From positions 62,001 to 126,000 of the forward strand of contig JAGVSM010000199.1 of NCBI GenBank assembly GCA_022494885.1: a stretch of DNA of 64,000 bases, written 5' to 3'. The notes below the pieces were generated by a model. It worked only from the letters and a program-made list of their open reading frames with translations, was not told where the DNA came from and did no database searches. The translations under genes and the position numbers were made by a program. This stretch comes from Micrasema longulum (lineage: Eukaryota; Arthropoda; Insecta; Trichoptera; Brachycentridae). Of the stretch, positions 53,401 to 64,000 are shown in pieces (within the stretch, counting starts at the first letter, position 1; every line of letters starts with the position of its first letter).

Positions 53401-55712
53401 GTTGCAGCGGCTGGCGGCGTCAAATACTATCCGTATTTTATCCGGTTTATTCACGTTCGTCACTGCGAAATGCGGCAAAAACCAAAGCCCACTCGCAGTG
53501 TCTTGTCTTTCAGCCAGCGTCAGTTCCCGGGCATACCCCTTGTCTAGATATTCTTTAATCTTTAACTTGTAAGCCGCGGCGAATTCACTGTTTTTACTGA
53601 ACTTTTTCTCTATGCTTAAAAATCGATTCAGCGCTGTACGGCGATTATCCGGTAAACATATTCGATTGTCTTTCCACAGTAGCCCTGTCTCGTACTGTCC
53701 TTGCGGTAGGAAACGTGTCGTGGCTCTCATGGTTTCTGTGGCTCGCGCCTCCTGACGCGATATCTTGGCTGTCGAACTTATACCTAACGCGTCGACGGCG
53801 TAATTTTGTTTAACTAGATTTTCTAGTCTCTGTTCTGTACTAAGCGCCATTAGTATGCTGGCGTTAGTCTGGCGTGTCCGCCCACCGTGTATCACCTTTC
53901 CTAAGGCTGTCACTGAGGCGATGTATTCCCCGCATCTCCGTGCCTCTCTCGTCACTATGAGAGAGGCGTTATCTTGGCCGATGAGTAACTGCGGGCACAC
54001 TTGTCGCATCCTGCCTTCCCCTTCAATCACGGGCTGTAGCGGCAGACTCAGCTTCTGTATTGTGTTTGCGCGGAGAGTGAATAAATCTTCCGTAACTCCG
54101 CGCACTTTAATTGTGACTTTTCTTGATGCACTATCTGTACGCACATTCCGCCGGCACCGTGGATTTTTAATCCTCGAGTCTCTCCCGGCGCGCCGATGTC
54201 GTTTGCTATTTTTGCGTCAATCAATGTCACGGTTGATCCCTCATCTAGTAACGCGTACGCGTTCACTCGTCCTCGCGGACCACTTAACATGACGGGAATC
54301 ACTTTTAGGAGGACCGGTTCCTCCCGAGCGTAGGTGCTCGTCACTATATTATTCGTCCGCGAACTGTGGCCGTAATCGTAGTTTCTTTCATTTGAACTCA
54401 CGGCGCGGGTTTCGTTCGCGGTCGGTCTGTTTCCCCCGGCGCCCGCCGCTGCAGGCGTGTTGCGGCGGGCATTATTATCTGGCGCTCGTATATCGGCGCT
54501 AGACCGAGCTTCACTGATATCGGCACTATTTCTGTCGTGTAATGTCTTGTGAGGTGTTCGGCGACATCCATCGAGGCCGCACTTTTTTACATTTCTACAC
54601 TTTATCGCCCGATGAGTGTTCGATAAACACGAAAAACACAAATTCTTTTGCTTCACTATGTCCCATCTTTCCGAGATACTACACTCTATGTATTCCTGGC
54701 ACGTTTGTAGTAAATGTCCTCGTCCGCACAAAACACATGACGCTACACTTTTCCCGTTTCCCTCTGTTGAAATCACTGTATGCACTTGTTCTCGCTTCTG
54801 TGGCTTCTCGCGTTGTTTTCCGCTGTACACGTGCGGCTCTATTCCGCCGCCTATCATCGAAGATTCCGTTAAATCTTCCAAGAAGAGCGCGAAATCCTTC
54901 GCGGAGGGCCTCACCCGGTTTCCTCTTCTGCTGTACCACCAGAGAGACTTCATGCACAGCGGTAACGTGCTCACTAGTTCACTTAGTAGTTGTGGCGTAG
55001 ACATGTAATCGCCACCGAAGCCTTCTAAGGTCGCTATCGCGTTCCGAACTGCACTAGACAGATCTACTAATGCTTGCGTAGATCCGTCGTTCTGTATGCA
55101 GCGGAGCCTTCTCACTTTTTCCAACAAGGAAGACGCTACAATGTCCGGCTGGCCGTAGTGTAGCTCCAACGTCTTCATTATCACCCTCACTTGGCTTGGA
55201 TCCACTAGTAATGACGACACAGATTCTCTTGCCCGTCCTTTTAACGCACGCTGTAGACGCAGGAGGTTTTCTGGATCCGAAAGGCAGCACATCTCCGTCG
55301 ACTGAGTGTACTGCGATTTGAAAGTAGCCCATTCCTGCGGCTCTCCGGCGAAAGCGGGTAGGTCCTTGGCAGTAGATTGGCGCGCTATCATGGCGCCGAC
55401 TCTGCTAACGTCCTCTGGGGCTGAAGTCGGGCTTCTTCCTTGCGAAGCCTCTAGTAGAATCGCCATTTTTGACAGCACCGTCATGATGCCGTCCATATCC
55501 GTAGCACGCGGCGCGGGCTCGGGATTCGTCTCCAAGGGCACGCGTCGGTCTTGATCGTGTAGTGAAGCACGGAGCGTTCGAACCTGTGTCCTCAGCCGCT
55601 GGACTGTATCTTCGGATGTGTCCGACTCGGCTGAGTCCTGATCTGTAGCAGGGTCTTCTCTCGGTTCCGTGCCTCCTCGACCCGAGCGGAGTGAAGGGGT
55701 TCTCGAAGTCAT
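50473..55712 (-). pseudogene. BEL/Pao gag-pol of copy 2, three frameshifts
   Basis: Same domain order as copy 1, but split into frames 55712-54048, 54144-53074, 53105-51381 and 51513-50473. The breaks are a one-base loss near 54138 (protease region, TCTGTTACG to TCTGTACG), a one-base gain near 53139 (just upstream of the RT YMDD, TTTCTCACG to TTTCTTCACG), and a one-base loss near 51421 (start of the integrase core, AAAA to AAA). It also differs from copy 1 by roughly 15-20 amino-acid replacements scattered over the protein. No internal nonsense codon other than those caused by the shifts was noticed. It cannot make a full polyprotein, but its LTRs and packaging region remain. Confidence 0.88.
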
Positions 55713-55760
55713 CTCTAGGCGCTCTGCGATGAATATCCGGTTCTTCTCGAAGGACCAACT

Positions 55761-56644
55761 TGTAACAGACGCGGCGGATCACTGCTTCGTCCGTAGCAAT
55801 CGCGCCCGTCACAAGAACTGTATTTCTATGGGTGCTGGTGTCAAACGCAGAGTGGCCGGGCGTAGGCGGGCCTCGGCCGACGAACGATAAGCTCCGGGGG
55901 AGGTATCGTCGCCTAGAGATCCCTTGCGGGGTCGCTAGCGAGTAGCGCTGGCGGCCGCAATCCTGAGTCAGGCAACCAGGTTGTAAGGCCGGTATCTCTC
56001 CGTCGGTGGGAACGGCGGGGTGTGTTCCGGGGAAGTATCCAAGGGTCCAAATTATCCGGGGTCCAAAATCCAATCCAAAGGGTATCCGAGTTCCAAGTCC
56101 AGGGGGGTAGCGGTGTTCGAATCCAGGTGGCGATGAGGTCCGGTTTGAAGCGAGGTAGGGAGGTGAAGTGGAGAGTAAGAAGCCTTAGTAGTGTGGTGAG
56201 ATGACTGACTTTATTTTTCCCCGGCGGGGCTATATATACAACCTTTTGCCGTGCGGCGGTGGGCTAGGCCAATAGCGGGCGGTGCTAGGTTGACCAATCA
56301 CGCGGCGAGAGAGATAGCGAGCACATTTGCCGGCTCTATCGGTCTCTCTCGCGCCACGTATAAGGTCCCCACCCTCCCGCTACCGGCCGCAGTTCCCCGC
56401 CGACCGCGCGGCGATCAACACTTATACAGAGCAACATAAAAACACATTATGGGCATACAAATATTTTCATGAATTCTAATCTATATGTGGGCTTCAGTAT
56501 GGCGATCACCACCCCCGAAAGTGACAAATACTAGTCTTTATTGAGGAGGTGGTAGATCGCTTACACATACTGAAGCCTCCTATGCTACATTAAAACCCCA
56601 GGAAGGGCCGCCAAGTTGGTGCATGTACTTTTACGTCGGCAACA
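55761..56644 (-). repeat. BEL/Pao LTR 3 (5' LTR of copy 2), 884 bp
   Basis: Full length, with about six or seven substitutions relative to LTR1/LTR2 (for example CTATGGGTGC for CTATAGGTGC, and TACAACCTTTT for TACAACATTTT). It ends GGCAACA, followed by unrelated sequence GGTACTAATG. Confidence 0.9.
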
Positions 56645-56755
56645 GGTACTAATGAAAATACGTATATAGTTTTATTGGAATAAATGCAATTCCACCAAGA
56701 AACGTCAGTAGAAAAACTCAATATATTATAACATTGGGTTTAGTAATGGGGTATA

Positions 56756-56780
56756 CACAGTTCACAGTTCACAGTTCACA
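56756..56780. repeat. CACAGTT heptamer array
   Basis: Three and a half units of a 7-bp repeat, next to the left arm of MITE-like family D. Confidence 0.8.
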
Positions 56781-56787
56781 TGGATTA

Positions 56788-57123
56788 ACTGTTCATTAAG
56801 TAATTCTACATTGGGTTTATTTTTTATTATTTTGGTTTCGAGAATTTCAAATTTATATAATTTATGGCCTACAACTGACAATCATTATAAAAATACGTGT
56901 TACGTAGGCCAAACGAAAAGCGCTTTTAGCACGCACACAATAACAAATCCAATCCTGGTCTAATAATAAAGATGTCACAATTTTTCCCAATCATTTAAAA
57001 AAAGATTAACATTCCTTTGATTTAAAAAAAATATTCCTATTGCTCCTAAAGGTCATAAATTAGAAATTCTTGAAATTCACAGATAAGAAAATAAAACCGA
57101 TGTAGAATTACTTAATGAACAGT
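56788..57123. repeat. MITE-like family D with 33-bp inverted ends
   Basis: ACTGTTCATTAAGTAATTCT... (56788-56820) and its complement (57091-57123) match at about 31 of 33 positions. The 270-bp interior is non-coding. Confidence 0.7.
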
Positions 57124-57429
57124 GAACATACATATGTGTATTTCCGATTGTTATACTCATTATAATCAATTTACTAATTACTTTTTAATTCTTTTCAGAC
57201 ATCGTAATTGAGTCACTTGCTTCACTGAGGTGGGACAATAAAGAATCTGAACCACAACAATAATATTTAAACTTATTGAAATACCATTATATCAACTCGT
57301 TGGTTACCTCGGAACACTTTGTTTAAATGCCTTTCACACAAAAATAACTATGATATAATTTTCCATTTTCTAGCATTACTGTTTTATACAAATAGATTGG
57401 ATTTTATAATAAAAATGCCAATTTCAAAA

Positions 57430-57545
57430 TTGTCGCGAAAGCGATGAAACAGGGCACTGGTTTTTTTCTAAATTTGTGGATTGAAGTATCACTCGTTTTT
57501 TATTTATATAATAATTAAAATTATAAATATAACAAGACTGTTGCG
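57430..57545. repeat. MITE-like family B, fragment
   Basis: CACTGGTTTTTTTCTAAATT, GGATTGAAGTATCACTCG and TTATTTATATAATAATTAAA parallel 7735-7900. Confidence 0.5.
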
Positions 57546-57659
57546 ATTTACAAAAAGATCTTGATTTTTCCTTCAGTCACATGGTGCAACGACAATGACC
57601 TTTATTTCAATAAAAAAAATGCTTATCCATTCAATTCACAAACAAAATAATAAAAACTA

Positions 57660-58300
57660 ATTAAAATCGACAATATTCAAGATGTTTCAACAATAAGAGA
57701 TCTAGGACTTGATTCCAGACTTAAATACGATCATCATATCGACGATATAACAAAAAATCTTCCAAAACTTGCGGATTTATTCTACGAATATCAAAACCAT
57801 TCCAAAGCCGAGTTGTGGCTAAATATAATCCTGTATCAGGAGTATATTAGAGTTTAATTCCGTAATATGGTATCGCATCTATGATATCCATAAAAAGCGA
57901 ATTAAATCCGTGCAACGCAAACTTCTCAGAAAAATTACCTATCGAAACAATTTAGTCAATACTTTAGATAATTTCTTTGAACTGAAAATTTTCATCTTTT
58001 TAGCTTGGAATTTAGGAGAACTTCACCTTCTTCATCCTTTTACATAAAAATGTATCCAGTAAGATGTCACGCTCGGGATATTTTATCTCAAATCAACATC
58101 AATTTTCCAAATCGCACCACTCGTACTTACACTTTATTTGCTGTGGGAAATGACAGAACCAACACTGGATTACTTTCACCGAATGCTTAGGCTTGACAAT
58201 GAAGTAGCCAAAGACAGCTCGATTGATGTATTCCTACAGCAGAGTTATTCAAAAGAGAAATTATTTACTCACTTTTCGAATGATGAAACTTACCAATGGG
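57660..58300 (+). mobile_element. Decayed Jockey/CR1-like LINE 3' part
   Basis: STIRDLGLDSRLKYDHHID (near 57690) matches the IRDLGV motif of the other LINEs. TRTYTLFAVGNDRTNTGLLS, then RMLRLDNEVAKDSSIDVFL, matches the C-terminal YRTNYGxxSPLxRMxRxxN region. Many stops and shifts. Confidence 0.6.
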
Positions 58301-58560
58301 CAATGGTGTCTTGTCTCTTGTCTCTTGCAATATGTAATTTGTGCTTTGATCATACTAATAAATTTCCAAAAAAGAGACTAGCTCTTTATTATACTGTGTT
58401 TGTACTTGCGTGTATTATTTATGTAAACACCCCTTGGATCGCAAAATGAAATAAATATACAAACAACTTAATATTACTTCATACGCATCAGCTGACAGAA
58501 AGATGTTTCTTTTATTCATTATAATATTATGCATTGCACTCGAAGTTTATAATCGTAAAC
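58301..58560 (+). other. Unrecognised open tail after the LINE
   Basis: The frame from 58138 continues to 58449 with a hydrophobic stretch (MVSCLLSLAICNLCF, TVFVLACIIYVN). It is probably LINE-derived or chance. Confidence 0.3.
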
Positions 58561-58970
58561 GAATCTAGCTCGGTGGCTCAGTTCTCGTGTTCCGCCACCG
58601 CGTGCCGGTTGCCGGTTGCGGTTGCCGCCTCGAGCAGTATTGAGCAGTTGAGCACCCCTGCTCTCCTCGGAGTATGAAGCTGTTATAAGTCCCAACACAA
58701 TCAGAATCCTCCCAGAACGTATTTTTTCAGCAATCTGCCGTACTACTCCTCCGCCGTGATCTCCACCCCGCGAGCGGACGGACGGAACGAAACAATTCCG
58801 AGTTAAAACTCCGAGGGGACGAGTTTTTACAACCTCCACGATCCGAGGTAATAAGATTAGTTCCGGCGTTTTTAACCCGCGCCGCGTCCCCACCCGCGCG
58901 AGCCGGTAGCCGAGAAATCCGTCGCGGGGAGAGCTCGCTCCATTATTACCAACTAGCTGGAATCGCGGAA
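58561..58970. other. GC-rich island
   Basis: GTTGCCGGTTGCGGTTGCCG and CCCGCGCCGCGTCCCCACCC lie in AT-rich surroundings. The minus-strand 124-codon frame (58519-58893) has low-complexity composition and no family match. It may be regulatory. Confidence 0.35.
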
Positions 58971-59749
58971 TTAAACTTTAGTTTCACGAAACGGGCAAGA
59001 AAATGTATCGGAGAGCAGATCGACAGTCGACAGGCTCGTCTCGGGGGAACTGTACACTGTACGAGTACCTACACCGTTGTTGTCTACACTATGTATGTTC
59101 ATTATTATACTCGTACGGGTACACGCGGAGCGCGTCCTACCCTACCACGTTTGCACGTGTTATGAGTAGACATATAAGACGGTAAAATATCCCCGGCATT
59201 TTAAGGTAATTTTACCAGATTTCGGTAAAAAGCGAATATGACGTACTGATTTTATTTTACAAAAATATAACAAATAAGATATCTTTAGGACAAGTTACAT
59301 GGTAGTGAAAACCAGGTTTAGATCCATCGAGTGGTTGTCGAGATTTATTATAAGCATGGGACGTTCAAGGTCACGTTACGTACTTTTTCACTTTTTTTAA
59401 TAAAAAAGGTTATGCTGTTTTGAAACTGAACAGGATCGGTGGACATAGGGACTTTAGTAAAACTTTAAGTTTGTAAACTTGAACGACCACCGCTCATGCC
59501 CCGATTTTGACAAAAAACATTTATTTTTTGCGTACATACGTATATAGTATTTGCGTCCCTAAAGATTTGACAGAAAAAATATATAAAAGTCCGAGAAAAT
59601 AAAATTTACTTTAAATTGAAATTGTAATTTTTTTCTTCAGACCAATACTTTTCAGGATACAAGTTTGAACATCAAATAGATTTAATCAAAATAGCAGAAA
59701 AGCGGTATTTGCACTAGCTTTTTACTAATTTTCCGATAGTTGACCAACC
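58971..59749 (+). other. Non-coding stretch
   Basis: AT-rich; nothing supported. Confidence 0.5.
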
Positions 59750-59960
59750 TAAGGTCATCATCATCATCGTCATCAATCCATATCCACTCCCTAGTTGGGA
59801 CATATGGTGTTCACAGAGATCCACAAGGCATCTCTGTCGGCTTCCAGCACCTGTGCATCCTCGCAAGTTAGATTTGCATTTCGTAGTTCTGACATGAACT
59901 GCCAACTAAGTTAGCAGCGGACGTCCAGGACGTCGAGAACCTGGTACCTGGTAAAGTATG
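59750..59960 (-). mobile_element. RTE-like LINE 3' UTR (minus)
   Basis: Matches 30511-30715: ATCCACTCCCTAGTTGGGAC, CATATGGTGTTCACA and AGCAGCGGACGTCCAGG. On the minus strand it ends in a GATGATGATGA tail, the same tail as the SINE family. Confidence 0.6.
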
Positions 59961-60496
59961 AAAACCTGAAGTAGCATTATTTAATATAAAATTATTTTTA
60001 TATTATAATCTACAAACTTTAAAACCTAAACTTTTTCACATCAAAACGGCTTTTTTATGGATTATCTATGTTTGTGGGCTGTGGCCTCTACTGCACTGCT
60101 GTCATAATATTGATGATCGATGCATTAATATTTTGAAATATAATTGTAAACAAGCTAATAACTTTTTAATAAGTAGCAAAAAACCTATAAAAAGATTTTC
60201 AGTAAGTAATTATTAAAAATGACGTTATCTTAATGTCAGTAAACAGTTTTTACACGTCAACTAACATATTTGTCTGAAGTAAGGTAAAACTGTGCGTCTA
60301 GGTAAGATAAACTACTTAGTTACTTACTTTACTGTTACTTGACAAAATAAATAAAATGTCTCCATGTTCCACGTTAAAATGACCGTCATTTATGAAAATT
60401 ACTGTAAAGTTACAGTATTTTACCGCGCCTTTTGGTATAATTACGTAATTTTACATCCATGGAGTTACAAGATCAAATCGATTGCATTACACCACT

Positions 60497-60658
60497 CAGG
60501 GGCCCCGATTACAATAGGAAATGAACAGAGTTATATTAAATTGTCTATCAAGTAAAATTCCATTTTCTGCGCGAAAATGTGTAATTATATTTGTATGAAA
60601 ATTTGGTGCACTCGATTGTGCCGTATCGCTCCAAACTTCCATTGTAATCGCAGCCCAG
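60497..60658. repeat. MITE-like family C, copy 2
   Basis: 162 bp with inverted ends CAGGGGCCCCGATTACAATA and CATTGTAATCGCAGCCCAG. Homologous to 20103-20305. Confidence 0.65.
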
Positions 60659-61310
60659 TTCCTATTCCTGCCGTTGTCAGATCTGACCGCAGTCTTATTG
60701 GAGTTGTATTTCATTATAGCCCATTGCCTAGATCGTTTCAACATAATATTATCTAACGCGTAACAATTTCTTATTAACTTCTTACCAAAATAGCTCTTCA
60801 TATTTAATGTTTTGCAGCTGGTCGTTTGTCAATTAGATGCTTTCTTTTGTTATTGATTTATGGTATATCCGCTGTGAAAATCTTATTTCATAAATTTTGA
60901 ATTATTAAATAAAAGTATAGTAAAAAACTAGTTATATTCGAATTGTTAAATATCTTGAAAGTGTAAAATATTTTATTTTAATGTTATTTTACTATTGGTG
61001 CGTAAAAAATAATTGCTTTAAATTTTAAACATTTTCATTTACACCTTAAGAAAATAGACTCTTTTTTGCTGCACAATTTCGGACTGGACTACCCGAAAAG
61101 GGTTAGCTGTTATTTTTAAGTAAAACAGATTTGTTCGGCTGGAAGACAGGAATATAAGAAAATAATAGTAAAAAGGAACAAAAAAACCACGAGGATCCTA
61201 ATCTCGTAAAGCTGTAAAGAAATTTGGTAGATCCCCAGAGTCTTGTATAAAGCACCATAAGCGGGATCTTGTTAACTCTACTCCGCGCTGTGTGCTGTAC
61301 AGTGTACACG
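60659..61310 (+). other. Non-coding stretch
   Basis: AT-rich; nothing supported. Confidence 0.5.
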
Positions 61311-61320
61311 TGTGCGCCGT

Positions 61321-61346
61321 GCGGCGCGGCGCGGCGCGGCGCGGCG
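61321..61346. repeat. GCGGC pentamer array in a GC-rich patch
   Basis: Five GCGGC units inside a short GC-rich patch (61284-61390). The frames at 61269-61629 are open because of it. Confidence 0.8.
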
Positions 61347-61389
61347 TGCAGCCCGCGGCCCACTGCGCGCTGCACGCGAGGCGACAGGA

Positions 61390-63699
61390 CATCTACCTAC
61401 TCGTATCACGGTTGGAATATCATCTATTTCCTCTCACTCGATAAACGCGCTCCTTTTTTATTATGTAAAGTCATTTTCCCTGTACCGCCTACTGGTCCCG
61501 TTAAGCACTATATTTTGTTATTGTTTTCTTAACTATTTTTCGCCAAGTGCGATAAACTTCATTTTATTTTATTTATTTTATAAATGCATGTGTGTATATG
61601 TATGCGTTCATATATTCGTGCATAGATGACTCAGAGTGTGCGTTCGGTGTTTTTATTTATTACTTATAATAACTTTCATGGTGAATAGTGAACGCAAGTG
61701 TTAACGATTATTCTTTGTATTTATAGTCACATTTAATATTTACATCTTTTACTTGTACCCACTATTAACACAATAGTAGAACATGTTACACACTAAGCAG
61801 AAAATAAAAGAAAAGATGAGCAATACAAGAAGGTTGAAGGTAAGGAGATGATAGAAGAGGGATTTTTATATTAAAATTGACCAATTCGGAATTTGCGTAT
61901 GATAAATACACAAAGTATTGAAATGTATACAAATAAATTGTTCACTGATAGACATTTCATAATTATTTTGTGAAGTTTTTTTTTAAGTCATATATTTTAA
62001 CTGTTAAAAATAATTTCTACTATTATATTATAAATAAATTTTTATTTTAATTTAATACAGGGTTTGTTAAACTTGGAGAAACAACGATAAATTAATTAAT
62101 TTTTAGTACAGTTTTTTTGCAGTGATTTAAAAAAAAAATTGATATATCGTTTTGATTCAATGAGACAATTTATGGAAATGTCGTCTAAGCTATTGGGACT
62201 ATCGACAAAATTGTTCAAAATTTCAAACAGAAAAGATGAATGCAAAATGCTTCTACGTTTAGAAGAGTCTTCGTATGAGTCGAAATAAATGTGAGATTTA
62301 CGATCCAGAAGTTTCAATATTCAATAAAATAATCATGTATCACTTATAGTTAGAATGGGTTTACGAGTTATATGTTACCTAAGCACGTTAATTATGCAAA
62401 ACATTGGGAGCTTTTCTTCATTCGTCGGCAAAAAGAGTAAAATATCATTATGAACTGCCCTCATACATCGCGACATGTGGAAAGAGTACTGAGCAACTGA
62501 GCTGTTATCCATTTTCTAGCGGCTTGTGACTGCGCACTTGCGCACGATCCCGGTACGATCTACGTGCGCTGGCGGTGACTACACTGCCTACCCCGAAAAT
62601 GTCAAGTGTGACTATATTATTTACACCCTAAACATTTTTCCTTCTCCGTCTACCAAACCTCTCGAGGATATATTATGTTACAACCCATGACCCGTTTTAG
62701 AAATATTGTCTTTTTACGACGCTTGTGTTTGCTTTTCATCTTTATTTGTGTCGGTGGGGATAAGAAGATAAAAAAGTGGCGACGGATTATACTGCATTAC
62801 CATTTCTCAATGGTAAAATAACTACCTATGTACCGACCCTTTTAAATGCAAAATACACAAAAACACGTGAACCTACCAATGTAGTTGTTGTTAAAATAAT
62901 AAACCTTAATCACTTTGCAAAGTGGTTAGTTTAAAACTATTTGGAATTATAAAAAGCAATTTGATGAAACTCCTCTCATTGAGTATAAGTATGTTAATAA
63001 TCCACGTAATGAAAAATTACTTGCGTTTTAGTTATTCGGTGAATGTTTGAACATGTAAATTACAATTAACAGCGTGTCAACCGAATTAGTTTACAATCGG
63101 AGAATAAAGAAAATATCATACCCTCACAATTCTGTGGAGTGCCAAAAGTATTTAACAATCCTACATTTCCTCTGGGGAAAATTTCAACGCATATAAGAGC
63201 ATGACTCACTTCTTCGTTTTTATCCAGTATACCTTCATTAAAGAGTAAGTTACCTTATTACCCATGAGCATTTCCTTTTTTTATAAATAATGTTATAGGT
63301 TAAAAGGCAAAGTTGATTGATTTTTGAAAACAATGTATAGTAGGTAGGTAAATCTCTGTAGAAGAAACATTTTCCAAACCATCCGTATAGCTACATACAT
63401 AGTTTTTTTCAATTTGAGAAGATGTGCGATCATGATTTATTTAACGACTCAGCTCTCCACTACAAACGGAAGCTGAGTCTCAGTTACAATAATAATATTT
63501 AGCCTCGATTAAAAAAATTAGCCTCTGTAAATAATATTTAGCCTCCTTTTGAAAAAAAAAATATGTATAAAACAAACACAAGGAGATAGTATTTTTTTTG
63601 CCAGTTTACACACTCTGTATGTTTGTGTACATTTATTGTGATCTTAAATTTAAATTTAAAATTTAGTTAAATCCTGTGTCCAGACGGATTATGAATAAA
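61390..63699 (+). other. Non-coding stretch
   Basis: AT-rich with no long frames. I see no exon of the Ig gene here. Confidence 0.45.
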
Positions 63700-63796
63700 G
63701 TTATTTGTATAAATAAAACCTGAACCTTAGACGAGTGTTTTCAAATCGATGACTGCTCTCAGGTAAAAAAAATAATGCAAAAGGAATCTCGGACAA

Positions 63797-64000
63797 GTCC
63801 GTCTCGTAGTGTGGTATTGAATTTGAAAACAACGCTAGGTCCTAGGTTCGATTTCTGGTAATGTGTTTGGTTTTAGTTTTAGAGGTGGTTCTACACTGCA
63901 ATATTTCAATTTTCCAGGGCTGGAACCTGAAGCCTAAGACTGATAACCTTGACTTTTAAGTTACAAAAATGAACTGGGCGCGGGTTAGAAAATTATGATG
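63797..64000 (+). mobile_element. tRNA-derived SINE, copy 7 (runs to the window end)
   Basis: CCGTCTCGTAGTGTGGTATT, GGTCCTAGGTTCGATTTCTG (B box), GGCTGGAACCTGAAGCCTAA, GACTGATAACCTTG, and the tail AATTATGATG at 63991-64000. The leader CTTAGACGAGTGTTTTCAAA (63724-63743) also precedes the SINE at 34014. Confidence 0.65.

Larger units (their letters stand above)
49611..56644 (-). mobile_element. BEL/Pao LTR retrotransposon, copy 2 (broken)
   Basis: Internal region 50487-55760 (5274 bp) between LTR2 and LTR3, about 99 percent identical to copy 1 by eye. Three one-base indels break the frame. Confidence 0.9.

Noticed and set aside
44322..56644. Many + strand frames of 60-179 codons inside the BEL elements.
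   Set aside because: All are antisense shadows of the gag-pol frame and are duplicated in both copies.
57199..57265. A possible terminal exon of the Ig gene (acceptor TTTTAATTCTTTTCAG, then a short frame in the right phase ending at TAA).
   Set aside because: The sequence is not Ig, fibronectin or membrane-like, lies beyond the BEL array next to a MITE, and one acceptor plus a short frame is expected by chance.
58519..58893. Minus-strand 124-codon frame in the GC-rich island.
   Set aside because: Arg/Gly-rich low-complexity translation, typical of GC-rich DNA; no domain or splice context.
61269..61629. Ala/Arg-rich frames around the GCGGC array.
   Set aside because: Created by the pentamer repeat.

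Overview
This looks like a piece of an AT-rich animal nuclear genome, most likely an insect. A moth or another holometabolous insect is my guess, from the style of the LINE, SINE and BEL/Pao repeats; the sequence does not settle it. There are no operons, ribosome binding sites, CRISPR arrays or recognisable tRNA or rRNA genes. Most of the long open frames are transposon genes or chance.

One host gene is clear. On the + strand, thirteen short exons (4227 to 42208) with consensus splice sites and consistent phases encode six consecutive immunoglobulin domains of a cell-adhesion receptor resembling the nephrin/sidestep class. Its 5' exons (signal peptide, first Ig domain) lie upstream of the window. 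Its 3' exons (membrane anchor, tail) are not seen and are probably beyond the window. The first intron seen is 24.6 kb and packed with transposons. One exon (33091-33290) carries a one-base frameshift. A second, much weaker host candidate is a two-exon small ORF (198-239 joined to 1822-1941, 53 codons).

The rest is a repeat landscape. (1) 43452-56644 on the - strand: two head-to-tail BEL/Pao LTR retrotransposons sharing a middle LTR (LTR-internal-LTR-internal-LTR). One has an intact 1746-codon gag-pol frame; the other is broken by three one-base indels. (2) 17088-20367: a 3.3 kb hAT-type element with a perfect 8-bp target duplication. It carries nested insertions: a SINE, a foldback segment, an internally deleted mariner and two MITE-like elements. 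(3) Many 5'-truncated non-LTR retrotransposons (RTE-like, Jockey/CR1-like, and one with an RNase-H/zinc-knuckle type end). (4) A tRNA-derived SINE family with GATGAT tails, seven or more copies. (5) Several MITE-like inverted-repeat families. (6) Hammerhead-ribozyme-like motifs of the type carried by Penelope-like retroelements. The copy at 706-755 (-) keeps both core boxes and an 8-bp stem I.

The Ig gene and the mobile elements have no visible functional link. The elements sit in its introns or 3' of its last visible exon, and the BEL pair is antisense to it.
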